Assembly: GCA_009786775.1 (NCBI GenBank)
Contig: WQRL01000012.1
Span: forward strand, 1 to 13,792
Direction: 5' to 3'
Source of the DNA: Oscillospiraceae bacterium
GTDB lineage: Bacteria > Bacillota > Clostridia > Oscillospirales > Oscillospiraceae
DNA length: 13,792 bases
The notes under the pieces are model-generated. The model was not told where the DNA came from. It made no database searches and worked only from the letters and a program-made list of their open reading frames with translations. Positions 7,696 through 13,792 of this stretch are shown in pieces (the stretch's first letter is position 1; each line of letters opens with the position of its first letter). The translations under genes were made by a program, and so were the position numbers.

Positions 7696-10185
7696 ATGCG
7701 ACAAAACTTTATCTGTGCCGGACACAAATCCGCCGGAGGCGGGCTGGGGGGAAAATTCCCCTACTACTTTTCAGAAAAAATCAAAACAAAATTTGAAATA
7801 TTGGCTATGTCCAAGACTGCGGTTATTGAAGCTCCGTCAGGATATGGCAAAACTACTGCCATGCGTGAATATCTAAAGGATAGACAAGCGCATGGCGAAG
7901 CTGTGCGCTGTTTTACTTCCGTGGACGAAGCTCCGCCGGCTATGTATGCCAGACTGTGCCGTGAAATCGGGAAAATTGATGAGCCTGCGGGGAAACGCCT
8001 GGAAGAAATAAAATTCCCGGACGCTTTTACTATGGGTGAGGTGTGTGACATCCTGCGGGAAATAGGCTGTGAGCAGAGCACATGGCTTGTGCTGGACGAC
8101 TCCCACTACTTGCTTGAAGCCTTGCCGGAGCCGGTACTTACGGCTCTGCTTTGCCATGCGGGCAAAAATCTGAATGTGGTATTTATTACCAGGCGCTTAA
8201 AAAATAAGATGTTAACGGCAATATTGGGTTATGGAATCCTCCACCTGAGAGCGGAATATCTCAGGTGGGATGCGCAGGACATAAGAAAATACTTCAAACA
8301 GGCAGGTGCGGATATCTCAAGCGAGGCCGCAGCGGAGGTATACAGGCGCACGGAAGGCTGGATAATCGCAGTTTACTTGCAGTTATGCTCCTGGCATGAA
8401 ACCGGGGAATTTTCTCAAGCTGCGGTATGCCAGTTGATGGAAAATCTAATCTGGAATAAACTAAGCACTGAGCAGCAGAACATGTTCATGATAGCCTCGC
8501 CCTTCAAGGGTTTCACTGCGGCACAGTTGTGTGTGCTGCTGGGCAGGGAAATGCTGCCTGAATATGCAAAAGAGGCTCTGACAATACCGTTTATAGGGTA
8601 TAGCAGCGGTCAAAATAGATATGAGCCCCACAATGTTTTAAGTGAGCTGTTCGCATCTAAAAGGCGGGAGATGGGTGAGGGCTTTGACAGGCGGTGCCTC
8701 AAGAGCGCAGGCGATCTATGCAGGGATGAGCGGAATATTGCAGGTGCGATGGATTTTTACGCACAAATTAAAGACTATAAATCCCTGCTTTCGCTAAATC
8801 TTGACCGTCATGCAAACACTGAATTTGAGGATGGGGCGTTTTTAGGAATTGCTCTTGAAATAGTAAGGGAATGCCCTCGCGAAATAAGGCTCGATTACCC
8901 GCTGTCTATGCTGCATATAGCGTGGGCGTTAAGGCTGATGGATGACGAAGATCAGGCATTTAAGGCGCTAATGGAAGAGCTGGACGGCATTTTGCCCAAA
9001 GCAGGTTCCCTGCGGGCGGAGTGGCTGTTACTGTCGTGCTACCTGCATTTTCCTGTTCTTGAAGAAATGCTGAAAATTGTGCGTGAGGCCGCAGTTATGT
9101 TTGAAGGGACATATTCGAGGGTTATTTTGCCGGCAGCCCCGTGGGCATTTTACGAATATGTGCAACTGACAGCGTTTCATGTGCAGCCTGGAAAAGCCGA
9201 TTTAGAGGCGGAACTGCTGGAGGAATTTTTGAATATTTATTCGGCTCTGACAGGCGGGCATGGCAGCGGGGCAGGTGCGCTTTTCCGGGCGGAACTGGCA
9301 CTTTGCAGGGGAGAAACGGCGAGGGCGGAGGTTTTAGCCTACAAAGCCATCTTCCAAGCGGAAAGCAAAAATCAGAAAGTGATCCGGATAGGCGCAGCAA
9401 AGACGCTGGGCGCAGTTGCCTTGCTCAAAGCTGACACAAACGGCTGGAAGCACGCCCTTGTAACACTTGAGAGCATAGCACGGATAGAGGCTCGGAGCAT
9501 AGCCATTAAGATGGCTTCGGAGGCGGCCAGGGGCTTTTTGCTTGCTGAGCTCAAGGATTTCGGCAGGGTTGCAGACTGGCTTAAGAATGCGCAGTTCCTT
9601 CAACAGCGGATGCCGCCCTCCATACGAAAAAACGGCTTCGCCACATATGTGCTTTGCCTGATTAACCAAGGGGACTATGCACAGGTCATTGGGCTGGAGC
9701 AGGCGGTGCTATCCGAGTCCTTCACAGTTTTCGCTGAAATTTTGCACCATATGTCATTGGCGGTAGGCTTTTTAGCTATTGGAGATAATTTTCAGGCTGC
9801 GGATTGCCTGAGGAAGGCTGCGCGGCTCGCAATGCCTGACGGGCTGCTCCACTACTTCTCCGGCTTTGCGCCGCTTCTGCGGGAGCTGACTGACGAGCTG
9901 GTCGCTACGGAGTATCCTGAGTTTTTGTCAAAATTTGACGGACACAAAAACCAGTATGCAGCAGGGTGGAAAGCCCTGCACGGCTCCATTGCTGCAAGCT
10001 CATTGCCCGCAGCCCTCACGGAACGTGAGCGGGAAATAGCACAGCTGGCAGCCGACGGCCTGCGCAACCAAGAGATTGCCGAAATGCTTTTTGTAAGCGA
10101 AAACACGGTGAGGGCGCATTTGCGGACAATATACCAGAAGCTGAACATAGACCGCCGTGCGAAACTGGCCAAGATGCTAGATTAG
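7696..10185 (+). CDS. MalT-like LuxR-family transcriptional regulator (STAND ATPase)
   Basis: An 829-residue cytoplasmic regulator. It has an N-terminal P-loop NTPase with Walker A PSGYGKTT (GYGKTT at residues 49-54), a Walker B-like WLVLDDSHYL and a VVFITRR strand. A long helical, Ala/Leu/Glu-rich middle resembles the TPR-like sensor region of MalT. The LuxR helix-turn-helix occupies residues 774-829 (LTEREREIAQLAADGL, QEIAEMLFVSENTVRAHL). Proteins of this class bind an inducer in the middle region, oligomerise with ATP and activate transcription. I chose the ATG at 7696 because GGAGG lies at 7678-7682 and a promoter overlaps the longer open frame; GTG at 7687 is too close to that site. The gene has its own promoter downstream of the butyrate-type operon, so control of that operon is plausible but unproven. 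The ligand is unknown. Confidence 0.92.
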   Translation: MRQNFICAGHKSAGGGLGGKFPYYFSEKIKTKFEILAMSKTAVIEAPSGYGKTTAMREYLKDRQAHGEAVRCFTSVDEAPPAMYARLCREIGKIDEPAGKRLEEIKFPDAFTMGEVCDILREIGCEQSTWLVLDDSHYLLEALPEPVLTALLCHAGKNLNVVFITRRLKNKMLTAILGYGILHLRAEYLRWDAQDIRKYFKQAGADISSEAAAEVYRRTEGWIIAVYLQLCSWHETGEFSQAAVCQLMENLIWNKLSTEQQNMFMIASPFKGFTAAQLCVLLGREMLPEYAKEALTIPFIGYSSGQNRYEPHNVLSELFASKRREMGEGFDRRCLKSAGDLCRDERNIAGAMDFYAQIKDYKSLLSLNLDRHANTEFEDGAFLGIALEIVRECPREIRLDYPLSMLHIAWALRLMDDEDQAFKALMEELDGILPKAGSLRAEWLLLSCYLHFPVLEEMLKIVREAAVMFEGTYSRVILPAAPWAFYEYVQLTAFHVQPGKADLEAELLEEFLNIYSALTGGHGSGAGALFRAELALCRGETARAEVLAYKAIFQAESKNQKVIRIGAAKTLGAVALLKADTNGWKHALVTLESIARIEARSIAIKMASEAARGFLLAELKDFGRVADWLKNAQFLQQRMPPSIRKNGFATYVLCLINQGDYAQVIGLEQAVLSESFTVFAEILHHMSLAVGFLAIGDNFQAADCLRKAARLAMPDGLLHYFSGFAPLLRELTDELVATEYPEFLSKFDGHKNQYAAGWKALHGSIAASSLPAALTEREREIAQLAADGLRNQEIAEMLFVSENTVRAHLRTIYQKLNIDRRAKLAKMLD

Positions 10186-10219
10186 CCTAGCGGGAGGCCT
10201 GCCGCCGGAGCCCACCCCT

Positions 10220-10245
10220 GCGGACTAGTCAAAAAAATAGTCCGC
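10220..10245 (+). terminator. Hairpin after the regulator gene
   Basis: GCGGACTA at 10220-10227 pairs perfectly with TAGTCCGC at 10238-10245 around the loop GTCAAAAAAA. It starts about 35 bases after the regulator stop codon. No T-run follows the stem on the plus strand, so it would be an atypical terminator. Read on the minus strand, the loop is T-rich but no minus-strand gene needs it. The stem is clear, the function uncertain. Confidence 0.4.
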
Positions 10246-10526
10246 TCCGCCGATTTACAAATCTGAAATATTTCATAAAATAGTATTAGAAATGCCTGAT
10301 ATTATTACCATATAAATAACGAATATTGACAGCAGAAAGAAACGGCCATAGAGGCCACAAGCCATACGGCATATAAGCAGTGTCAACCGCCGCCGGGGTC
10401 TGCGAAACAAACATCTCCCCACCTTACTGCGCGCATCTCCCCGCGTATTCAAAGGATCCTGGCAGCTTGACAATATTAACCTCACCGGCTTTTCCTTGAC
10501 GGCATGCCGATGAGAGCCACTTAGGA

Positions 10527-10582
10527 GCGGTCCATCCGCAAAGATCCACGCAAGAACCCACGCAAAGCCCCATATGGACCGC
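10527..10582. repeat. Inverted repeat enclosing three short direct repeats
   Basis: GCGGTCCAT (10527-10535) and ATGGACCGC (10574-10582) are perfect 9-base inverted arms. The 38 bases between them contain three related units in tandem: CCGCAAAGAT, CCACGCAAGAAC and CCACGCAAAGCC, i.e. a phased repeat of about 12 bases. About 170 bases separate the block from the sortase start codon. It may be a protein-binding array or a structured RNA. The repeats are seen directly; no function is assigned. Confidence 0.55.
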
Positions 10583-10672
10583 CCCTTTGTGGCATATCAT
10601 ATGATGCCTGACTAACTCTCTCCCTTATAACCGCAAATAAAAAACTCTTCACAAAAAGGCGAAATTGATGTA

Positions 10673-10702
10673 CAGTTAACTTGAGAGCAAGTTGCCTAAC
10701 TG
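10673..10702 (+). promoter_or_regulatory. Inverted repeat in the sortase upstream region
   Basis: Nested inverted arms: CAGTT (10673-10677) pairs with AACTG (10698-10702), and AACTT (10678-10682) pairs with AAGTT (10689-10693), leaving a six-base loop and a four-base bulge. TTGAGA at 10681-10686 resembles a -35 box and GATAAT at 10707-10712 a -10 box, though the 20-base spacing is long. If this is the sortase promoter, the repeat would be a candidate operator. Promoter and operator roles are weakly supported. Confidence 0.35.
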
Positions 10703-10719
10703 AGAAGATAATTAACGAA

Positions 10720-10735
10720 GCTGCCGGAAGGCAGC
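10720..10735 (+). promoter_or_regulatory. GGAA-tetraloop hairpin in the sortase leader
   Basis: GCTGCC (10720-10725) and GGCAGC (10730-10735) form a perfect six-pair stem closed by GGAA, a stable GNRA tetraloop, 18 bases before the sortase ATG. The ribosome binding site just after it (GGGGAAGGG, 10741-10749) is unusual for this window, where GGAGG is the norm. The hairpin could affect translation of the sortase message, but no alternative fold that hides the site was found. Confidence 0.45.
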
Positions 10736-10753
10736 CGGACGGGGAAGGGTTTA

Positions 10754-11596
10754 ATGAGAGCAATAATTGCCAAAATCAAAAAAACTATAGGCCCGGTGCT
10801 CAGAAGCAGGGCCTTTAGTGTCGTCCTTGTTTGCATAGGTGCCGCACTGGTCGTTTTTGGCGCATTTAGGCTGGTGGCCACAACCATGGAATATGAGTCA
10901 GCCAGGTCAGAGTACAACCAGTTGCGGGAGGATTTCCGCAGGATGCCTCCGCCTGCTGCCTCTTGGCCACCTGAAGAACCCTTTGAGCCTCGTCCCAGTG
11001 AGCAGAAAGAGCCGGAAACAGCGCTTGACTCAGAGGAAGAAGCCCATGAGTGGGTTGACCCGATGCCGGCCATGCTTGAGATAAATCCAGACTTTATCGG
11101 ATGGATTACCATAGAGGGCCTTATTGATTATCCCCTAGTGCAAGGGAGCGATAATGTAAGGTATTTAAGTCATACATTTAGAGGGGATAGAAACTCCTCA
11201 GGAGCCATTTTCAAAGACTACCGGAACTCTGGTTTTGACGATGAGGTAAGCATAATATACGGCCACAATATGAGAAATGGCTCGATGTTTGCGAGGCTGC
11301 ACAGACTGCGGGACCCGGCAGTTCTGGCGGAACATCAATATATAACAATAGTCGCAGCGGACTGGGAAATTCTAAGATACCGCATTGTTGCAGTGCGGGT
11401 AATAAATGCATGGGACGTGGAAAACGACCCCCGCCACATAACCGCCGCTGAGGTGGCGAGAGCGGTTCGTGGCGCACCTGATGATGCAGAGCATTTTTTG
11501 ATATTATCGACATGCACCGCAAGCGCAAACAACGATGAGAGATTGCGGGTCTACGCAGCTCTAGTAGAGCACATTCCGGCACCTGGGCAGTTTTAG
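10754..11596 (+). CDS. srtB: Class B sortase
   Basis: A 280-residue membrane-anchored cysteine transpeptidase that attaches surface proteins to the cell wall or assembles pilin-like polymers. The N-terminus is basic, followed by one membrane segment at about residues 20-42. A Pro/Glu-rich linker at about 69-100 leads to the sortase domain, which begins near INPDFIGWITIEG. The catalytic residues are visible: His171 in YGHNM, Cys254 in LSTCT and Arg265 in RLRVYAALV. The features INPDFIGWI, DYPLVQ, YLSHTF and GAIFKDY are of class B type. The ATG at 10754 has a purine-rich but imperfect ribosome binding site. No LPXTG-type substrate gene is complete in the window; the truncated surface-protein gene at 13399 lies beyond two minus-strand genes. 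Class assignment is good; substrate unknown. Confidence 0.92.
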   Translation: MRAIIAKIKKTIGPVLRSRAFSVVLVCIGAALVVFGAFRLVATTMEYESARSEYNQLREDFRRMPPPAASWPPEEPFEPRPSEQKEPETALDSEEEAHEWVDPMPAMLEINPDFIGWITIEGLIDYPLVQGSDNVRYLSHTFRGDRNSSGAIFKDYRNSGFDDEVSIIYGHNMRNGSMFARLHRLRDPAVLAEHQYITIVAADWEILRYRIVAVRVINAWDVENDPRHITAAEVARAVRGAPDDAEHFLILSTCTASANNDERLRVYAALVEHIPAPGQF

Positions 11597-11628
11597 GGAG
11601 CTAGTAGGGGGTGGCGTTGGTATAGCGT

Positions 11629-11664
11629 GTAAAATACTTCGCCGAACTAGGCGGCGAATTTTAC
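11629..11664. terminator. Bidirectional terminator between convergent genes
   Basis: TTCGCCG (11638-11644) pairs with CGGCGAA (11652-11658) around a seven-base loop. The outer arms GTAAAA (11629-11634) and TTTTAC (11659-11664) extend the stem past a three-base bulge. The A-rich 5' and T-rich 3' flanks let it act on both strands. It lies 32 bases after the sortase stop codon and includes the stop codon of the minus-strand HD-domain gene (11661-11663). Confidence 0.7.
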
Positions 11665-12218
11665 GAAGTTTGTTCTGACTCCAATTTGCGCATGGCTAGT
11701 ATTGTGCGCTCAAAGAGTTCGTCGAGTGACCAGCCGAGCATCTCTGCACCTTGTTTTACTACGTCGCGGGAACAGCCTGCGGCGAATTTTTTGTCTTTGA
11801 ATTTCTTCTTTACGCTGCTGATTTCCAAATCCATTGTGGATTTGGAGGGGCGCATTAGCACCACTGCTCCGATTAAGCCCGTTAGTTCGTCACAGGCGTA
11901 AAGAATCTTTTCCATGAAGTGCTCAGGTTCGTGGGGAGTTTCCGTCAGCCCCCAGCCGTGAGACAGGGCGGAGCGTATTATATCCTCGTCAACGCCCTCT
12001 TCGCGGAGGATTTCCTCGGCCTTAACGCAGTGCTCCTCCGGGTACAGGCCGAAGTCCACATCGTGGAGCATACCAACCACTGCCCAGTATTCCTCGCGGC
12101 CGGGGTCATACTCGGCTGCGAAGTAACGCATAACTCCGCTGACAACAGCCGCATGCTGCAAGTGAAATGGTTCGGTGTTATATTTTTCTATGATTGTGCG
12201 TGCTTTAATTATATCCAT
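11661..12218 (-). CDS. HD-domain protein, putative metal-dependent phosphohydrolase
   Basis: A 185-residue soluble protein of the HD superfamily. An early histidine (His22 in HLQHAAVV), the paired MLHDVDFG (His52-Asp53) and Asp110 in YACDELTGLI are at positions expected for a metal-binding HD site. His87 and His100 may also contribute. Many relatives act on nucleotides or other phosphorylated compounds, but the substrate cannot be read from sequence. There are no membrane segments. The ATG is preceded on the minus strand by GAAAGGGG, which is acceptable as a ribosome binding site. It lies 26 bases downstream of the threonine-aldolase-family gene on the same strand, so the two are probably cotranscribed; no functional link is evident. 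The stop codon falls inside the terminator shared with the sortase gene. Confidence 0.88.
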   Translation of the reverse strand: MDIIKARTIIEKYNTEPFHLQHAAVVSGVMRYFAAEYDPGREEYWAVVGMLHDVDFGLYPEEHCVKAEEILREEGVDEDIIRSALSHGWGLTETPHEPEHFMEKILYACDELTGLIGAVVLMRPSKSTMDLEISSVKKKFKDKKFAAGCSRDVVKQGAEMLGWSLDELFERTILAMRKLESEQTS

Positions 12219-12244
12219 TGTGTACCCCTTTCATCTACTGAGCC

Positions 12245-13261
12245 CTAAACGAGCTCTGTTAAAAATTCATTTACAAATGCCTCAGGTGTCGCCCACGATG
12301 TAACAAGGCGGATTGCAAGCATGTCGCCCCTGTCCTCCCAATCATGAAAGCCATAGGACTCACGCAGCTTTGAAGCGGTGGCTTTGGGCAAAACCGGAAT
12401 GATGAGGTTTGTCTGAGGCGGATATAAGAAGCCGTAACCGGCGGCTTTGATGCCGTCTGCGAGCTTCATAGCCATGTTTACGGAGTGGCTTGCCAGTTTA
12501 TCATACAGGCCATCTTTAAGCAGTGCCTCAAATTGAAGGCCTATGGCGGCACCTTTTGCGAGCATTGCGCCGCGTTGCTTAATGAGGAAGCGGAAGTCGT
12601 CTTTGAAGGCATCATTGGTAAGGACAAGCGCCTCGCCAAACAGGGCGCCGTTTTTTGTGCCGCCTATATAAAACGCATCACACAGCGCTGCGATATCAGC
12701 ATATTTCAAGTCACATGCGGGGCTGTTAACGGCGGCTCCGAGCCTGGCTCCATCCATGAACAGGTAGAGGCCGTTTGATCTGCAATAGCTTGAGAGTGCT
12801 GTGAGTTCTGCCTTGCTATAGACCGTGCCGCATTCTGTGGAGAGGGAGATGTAGACAAGTTTAGGCTTTACCATGTGCTCGTCACAATGTTCCTTTACTA
12901 TGGCCTCAACCTCAGGCACAGATAGCTTTCCGCTATCTCCCTGCGCTGTGCAGATTTTATGCCCTGTCGCCTCAATTGCGCCGGTTTCATGGACGAAAAT
13001 ATGGCCTGTCTTGGGAGCTATCACAGCTTCATGAGGGCGCAGGACAGAGGAAATCAGCACCAGGTTTGTGTGAGTTCCGCCCGCTATGAAATGGACATCG
13101 GCAGACGGAAAATTAACAAGAGTGCGCACCAAGTCCGAAGCCCTCATCGAAAATTCGTCAAGGCCGTAGCCCTCAAATTGCGTATTGCCAATGGCAGAAA
13201 ATGCTTCCAAAACTGCGGGATGGGCGAGTTCACAATAGTCGCTTGTGAAAAGATGTTTCAA
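12245..13261 (-). CDS. L-threonine aldolase family PLP enzyme (beta-eliminating lyase fold)
   Basis: A 338-residue fold-type I PLP enzyme, of the length typical of low-specificity threonine aldolases, which cleave L-threonine or L-allo-threonine to glycine and acetaldehyde. The PLP lysine is Lys203 in YIGGTKNGALFGEA. Asp170 in FMDGARLGAA should bind the pyridine nitrogen, and His91 in FVHETGAIE should stack on the ring. SDYCELAHPAVLEA, GYGLDEF and AGGTHTN are family hallmarks. No in-frame ATG precedes SDY, and an in-frame stop codon lies at 13319-13321. TTG at 13261, with AAGCAGG nine bases upstream on the minus strand, is therefore the best start. The HD-domain gene follows in the same orientation. 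The family is firm; the exact amino-acid substrate is not established, so no symbol is given. Confidence 0.9.
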   Translation of the reverse strand: MKHLFTSDYCELAHPAVLEAFSAIGNTQFEGYGLDEFSMRASDLVRTLVNFPSADVHFIAGGTHTNLVLISSVLRPHEAVIAPKTGHIFVHETGAIEATGHKICTAQGDSGKLSVPEVEAIVKEHCDEHMVKPKLVYISLSTECGTVYSKAELTALSSYCRSNGLYLFMDGARLGAAVNSPACDLKYADIAALCDAFYIGGTKNGALFGEALVLTNDAFKDDFRFLIKQRGAMLAKGAAIGLQFEALLKDGLYDKLASHSVNMAMKLADGIKAAGYGFLYPPQTNLIIPVLPKATASKLRESYGFHDWEDRGDMLAIRLVTSWATPEAFVNEFLTELV

Positions 13262-13279
13262 ATAAAAAACCTGCTTTCT

Positions 13280-13308
13280 ATTATAAATATTTTGAATTTT
13301 TGCCGCAA
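13280..13308 (-). promoter_or_regulatory. Promoter of the threonine-aldolase-family gene
   Basis: On the minus strand TTGCGG (complement of 13303-13308) is separated by 17 bases from a perfect TATAAT (complement of 13280-13285). Transcription would begin near 13273, only about a dozen bases before the TTG start codon and partly inside the AAGCAGG site. The message would thus have an extremely short leader. A start further upstream, from the TTGCAC element at 13331-13336, is an alternative. Confidence 0.5.
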
Positions 13309-13330
13309 ATCTGATAATCTATAAAGTATG

Positions 13331-13378
13331 GTGCAATGCACACCCTGCAAATAATGCAGTCTGCGCCGTAATTTGCAC
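13331..13378. repeat. Cluster of TGCA-centred inverted repeats
   Basis: Within about 50 bases there are GTGCAATGCAC (13331-13341, an odd-length perfect palindrome), CTGCA/TGCAG (13345-13349 and 13355-13359, five-base loop) and a distal TTGCAC (13373-13378), which is complementary to GTGCAA at 13331. The cluster sits between the divergent threonine-aldolase and surface-protein genes. It could be a regulator-binding array serving both; the repeats are seen, the function inferred. Confidence 0.45.
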
Positions 13379-13398
13379 TCACACGTATCGGAGTCAAC

Positions 13399-13792
13399 AT
13401 GAAACTACCAAGTAAGAAATCAATATTTAATAGTCCGGTTAAAGTCGCAATAGTAGTCTTTGTTGTGGTCTTTATAGTCGCGCTTCTTATTTTAAGCCTA
13501 TCGGACTGCCAAAGTCAAACAACTGCTGAAGGTCCTCCCGGAACATCCGTAGATGCGGCTCCCCACACAGAGGAATCCTCCGCAGGAGAGTCCGCCGCAG
13601 GAGAATCTCCGGCAGGGGAAAGCTCTCAAACTCCGCAGGATTTGCAAGCAGAGCCAGATTCCGAGTCAGACCAAGACTTAGAAACAGACCAGGTTCCTGA
13701 TGAAGCAGCCCCTGAGCCTGTCGAAGTAGAAAGCATAACCATTGTCCTTAGTGCCGTGGCATACGCAAAGGGCGCAGAAATAACCCCGGATG
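13399..13792 (+). CDS. Membrane-anchored acidic surface protein (3'-truncated)
   Basis: The frame opens with ATG at 13399 and stays open to the window end (131 codons). GGAG at 13390-13393, five bases before the ATG, supports this start. A short basic N-terminus (MKLPSKKSIFNSPVK) is followed by one hydrophobic segment at about residues 14-34 (VKVAIVVFVVVFIVALLILSL). A low-complexity region rich in Ser, Glu, Asp, Pro and Ala then runs to about residue 110. It contains a short tandem S-x-A-G-E repeat at about residues 61-74. A more ordered segment begins near VESITIVLSAVAYAKG. The Cys after the hydrophobic stretch sits in LSLSDC; Asp at -1 makes a lipobox unlikely, so a membrane anchor or uncleaved signal is favoured. 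The extracellular domain is not recognised. The gene is divergent from the threonine-aldolase-family gene. Confidence 0.8.
   Translation, partial: MKLPSKKSIFNSPVKVAIVVFVVVFIVALLILSLSDCQSQTTAEGPPGTSVDAAPHTEESSAGESAAGESPAGESSQTPQDLQAEPDSESDQDLETDQVPDEAAPEPVEVESITIVLSAVAYAKGAEITPD
13579..13620 (+). repeat. Tandem S-x-A-G-E coding repeat
   Basis: Three consecutive in-frame units encode SAGE, SAAGE and SPAGE within the acidic linker of the surface protein. Codons differ between units (GGA/GGG, GAG/GAA, TCC/TCT), so the repeat is not a fresh duplication. It probably forms an extended spacer lifting the distal domain from the membrane. Confidence 0.6.

Larger units (their letters stand above)
10186..10753. 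other. 568-base intergenic region without a convincing gene
   Basis: Between the regulator and sortase genes I find no supported protein-coding gene. The stretch holds several inverted repeats: 10220-10245, the perfect palindrome CGGCATGCCG at 10500-10509, arms at 10527-10535 and 10574-10582, TCATATGA at 10597-10604, 10673-10702 and 10720-10735. It also holds a repeated CATCTCCCC in the 10410-10440 area, and three copies of a CCACGCAA-like motif. TTGACA boxes occur at 10326 and 10467 without a good -10 at normal spacing. It could hold a small RNA or a degraded mobile or regulatory sequence; nothing decides between these. Confidence 0.6.

Noticed and set aside
10220..10245. CRISPR or tRNA-like structure after the regulator gene
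   Set aside because: A single 8-base stem with no repeated spacer units and no cloverleaf arms; only a simple hairpin is supported.
10273..10485. Minus-strand 70-codon frame with GTG start, an AAGGA site upstream and a hydrophobic C-terminal stretch
   Set aside because: No recognisable family, no promoter found and no neighbour linkage. A frame of this length with hydrophobic residues can arise by chance, so it is not called a gene.
10521..10763. Minus-strand 80-codon frame overlapping the sortase start
   Set aside because: It runs through the inverted repeats and over the sortase start region, with no ribosome binding site or protein similarity I can recognise.
13499..13515. Lipoprotein lipobox at the Cys of LSLSDC in the truncated surface protein
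   Set aside because: Asp directly before the Cys does not fit the usual Gly/Ala/Ser at -1, so lipid attachment is not called.

Overview
The window looks like the chromosome of an anaerobic, butyrate-forming, low-to-moderate GC Firmicute (class Clostridia). The evidence is a crt-hbd-bcd-etfB-etfA gene set of clostridial type, strong GGAGG ribosome binding sites, a biotin-dependent carboxyltransferase with a separate small biotin carrier, a class B sortase and a large MalT-like LuxR regulator. The genus cannot be named from sequence alone.

Positions 1-7463 form one tightly spaced plus-strand operon whose start lies upstream of the window. In order it holds the 3' part of an OadA/5S-type carboxyltransferase gene, a 132-residue biotin carrier, a first acyl-CoA dehydrogenase, enoyl-CoA hydratase (crt), 3-hydroxybutyryl-CoA dehydrogenase (hbd), butyryl-CoA dehydrogenase (bcd) and the electron-transfer flavoprotein subunits (etfB, etfA). 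The last five interconvert 3-hydroxybutyryl-CoA, crotonyl-CoA and butyryl-CoA, with Etf as electron carrier. The first dehydrogenase has features of glutaryl-CoA dehydrogenase: an Arg at the carboxylate-binding position and an LNNTR motif. It lacks two residues of the human decarboxylating active site. With the biotin genes, this suggests entry of a C5 dicarboxylyl-CoA (glutaryl-CoA to glutaconyl-CoA to crotonyl-CoA) into butyrate metabolism. No thiolase, CoA-transferase or butyrate kinase gene lies in the window. A strong hairpin sits between hbd and bcd, and another inverted repeat follows etfA.

Positions 7464-10185 hold a monocistronic-looking regulator gene: a promoter with a perfect TTGACA box, then an 829-residue STAND ATPase with a C-terminal LuxR helix-turn-helix, possibly controlling the adjacent operon. 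Positions 10186-10753 have no convincing gene but several inverted and direct repeats. A class B sortase gene follows (10754-11596) and ends at a hairpin shared with a convergent minus-strand pair: a threonine-aldolase-family PLP enzyme, starting at TTG, followed by an HD-domain protein. Divergent from that pair, and cut by the window end, is a gene for a membrane-anchored, acidic, low-complexity extracellular protein with an S-x-A-G-E repeat.
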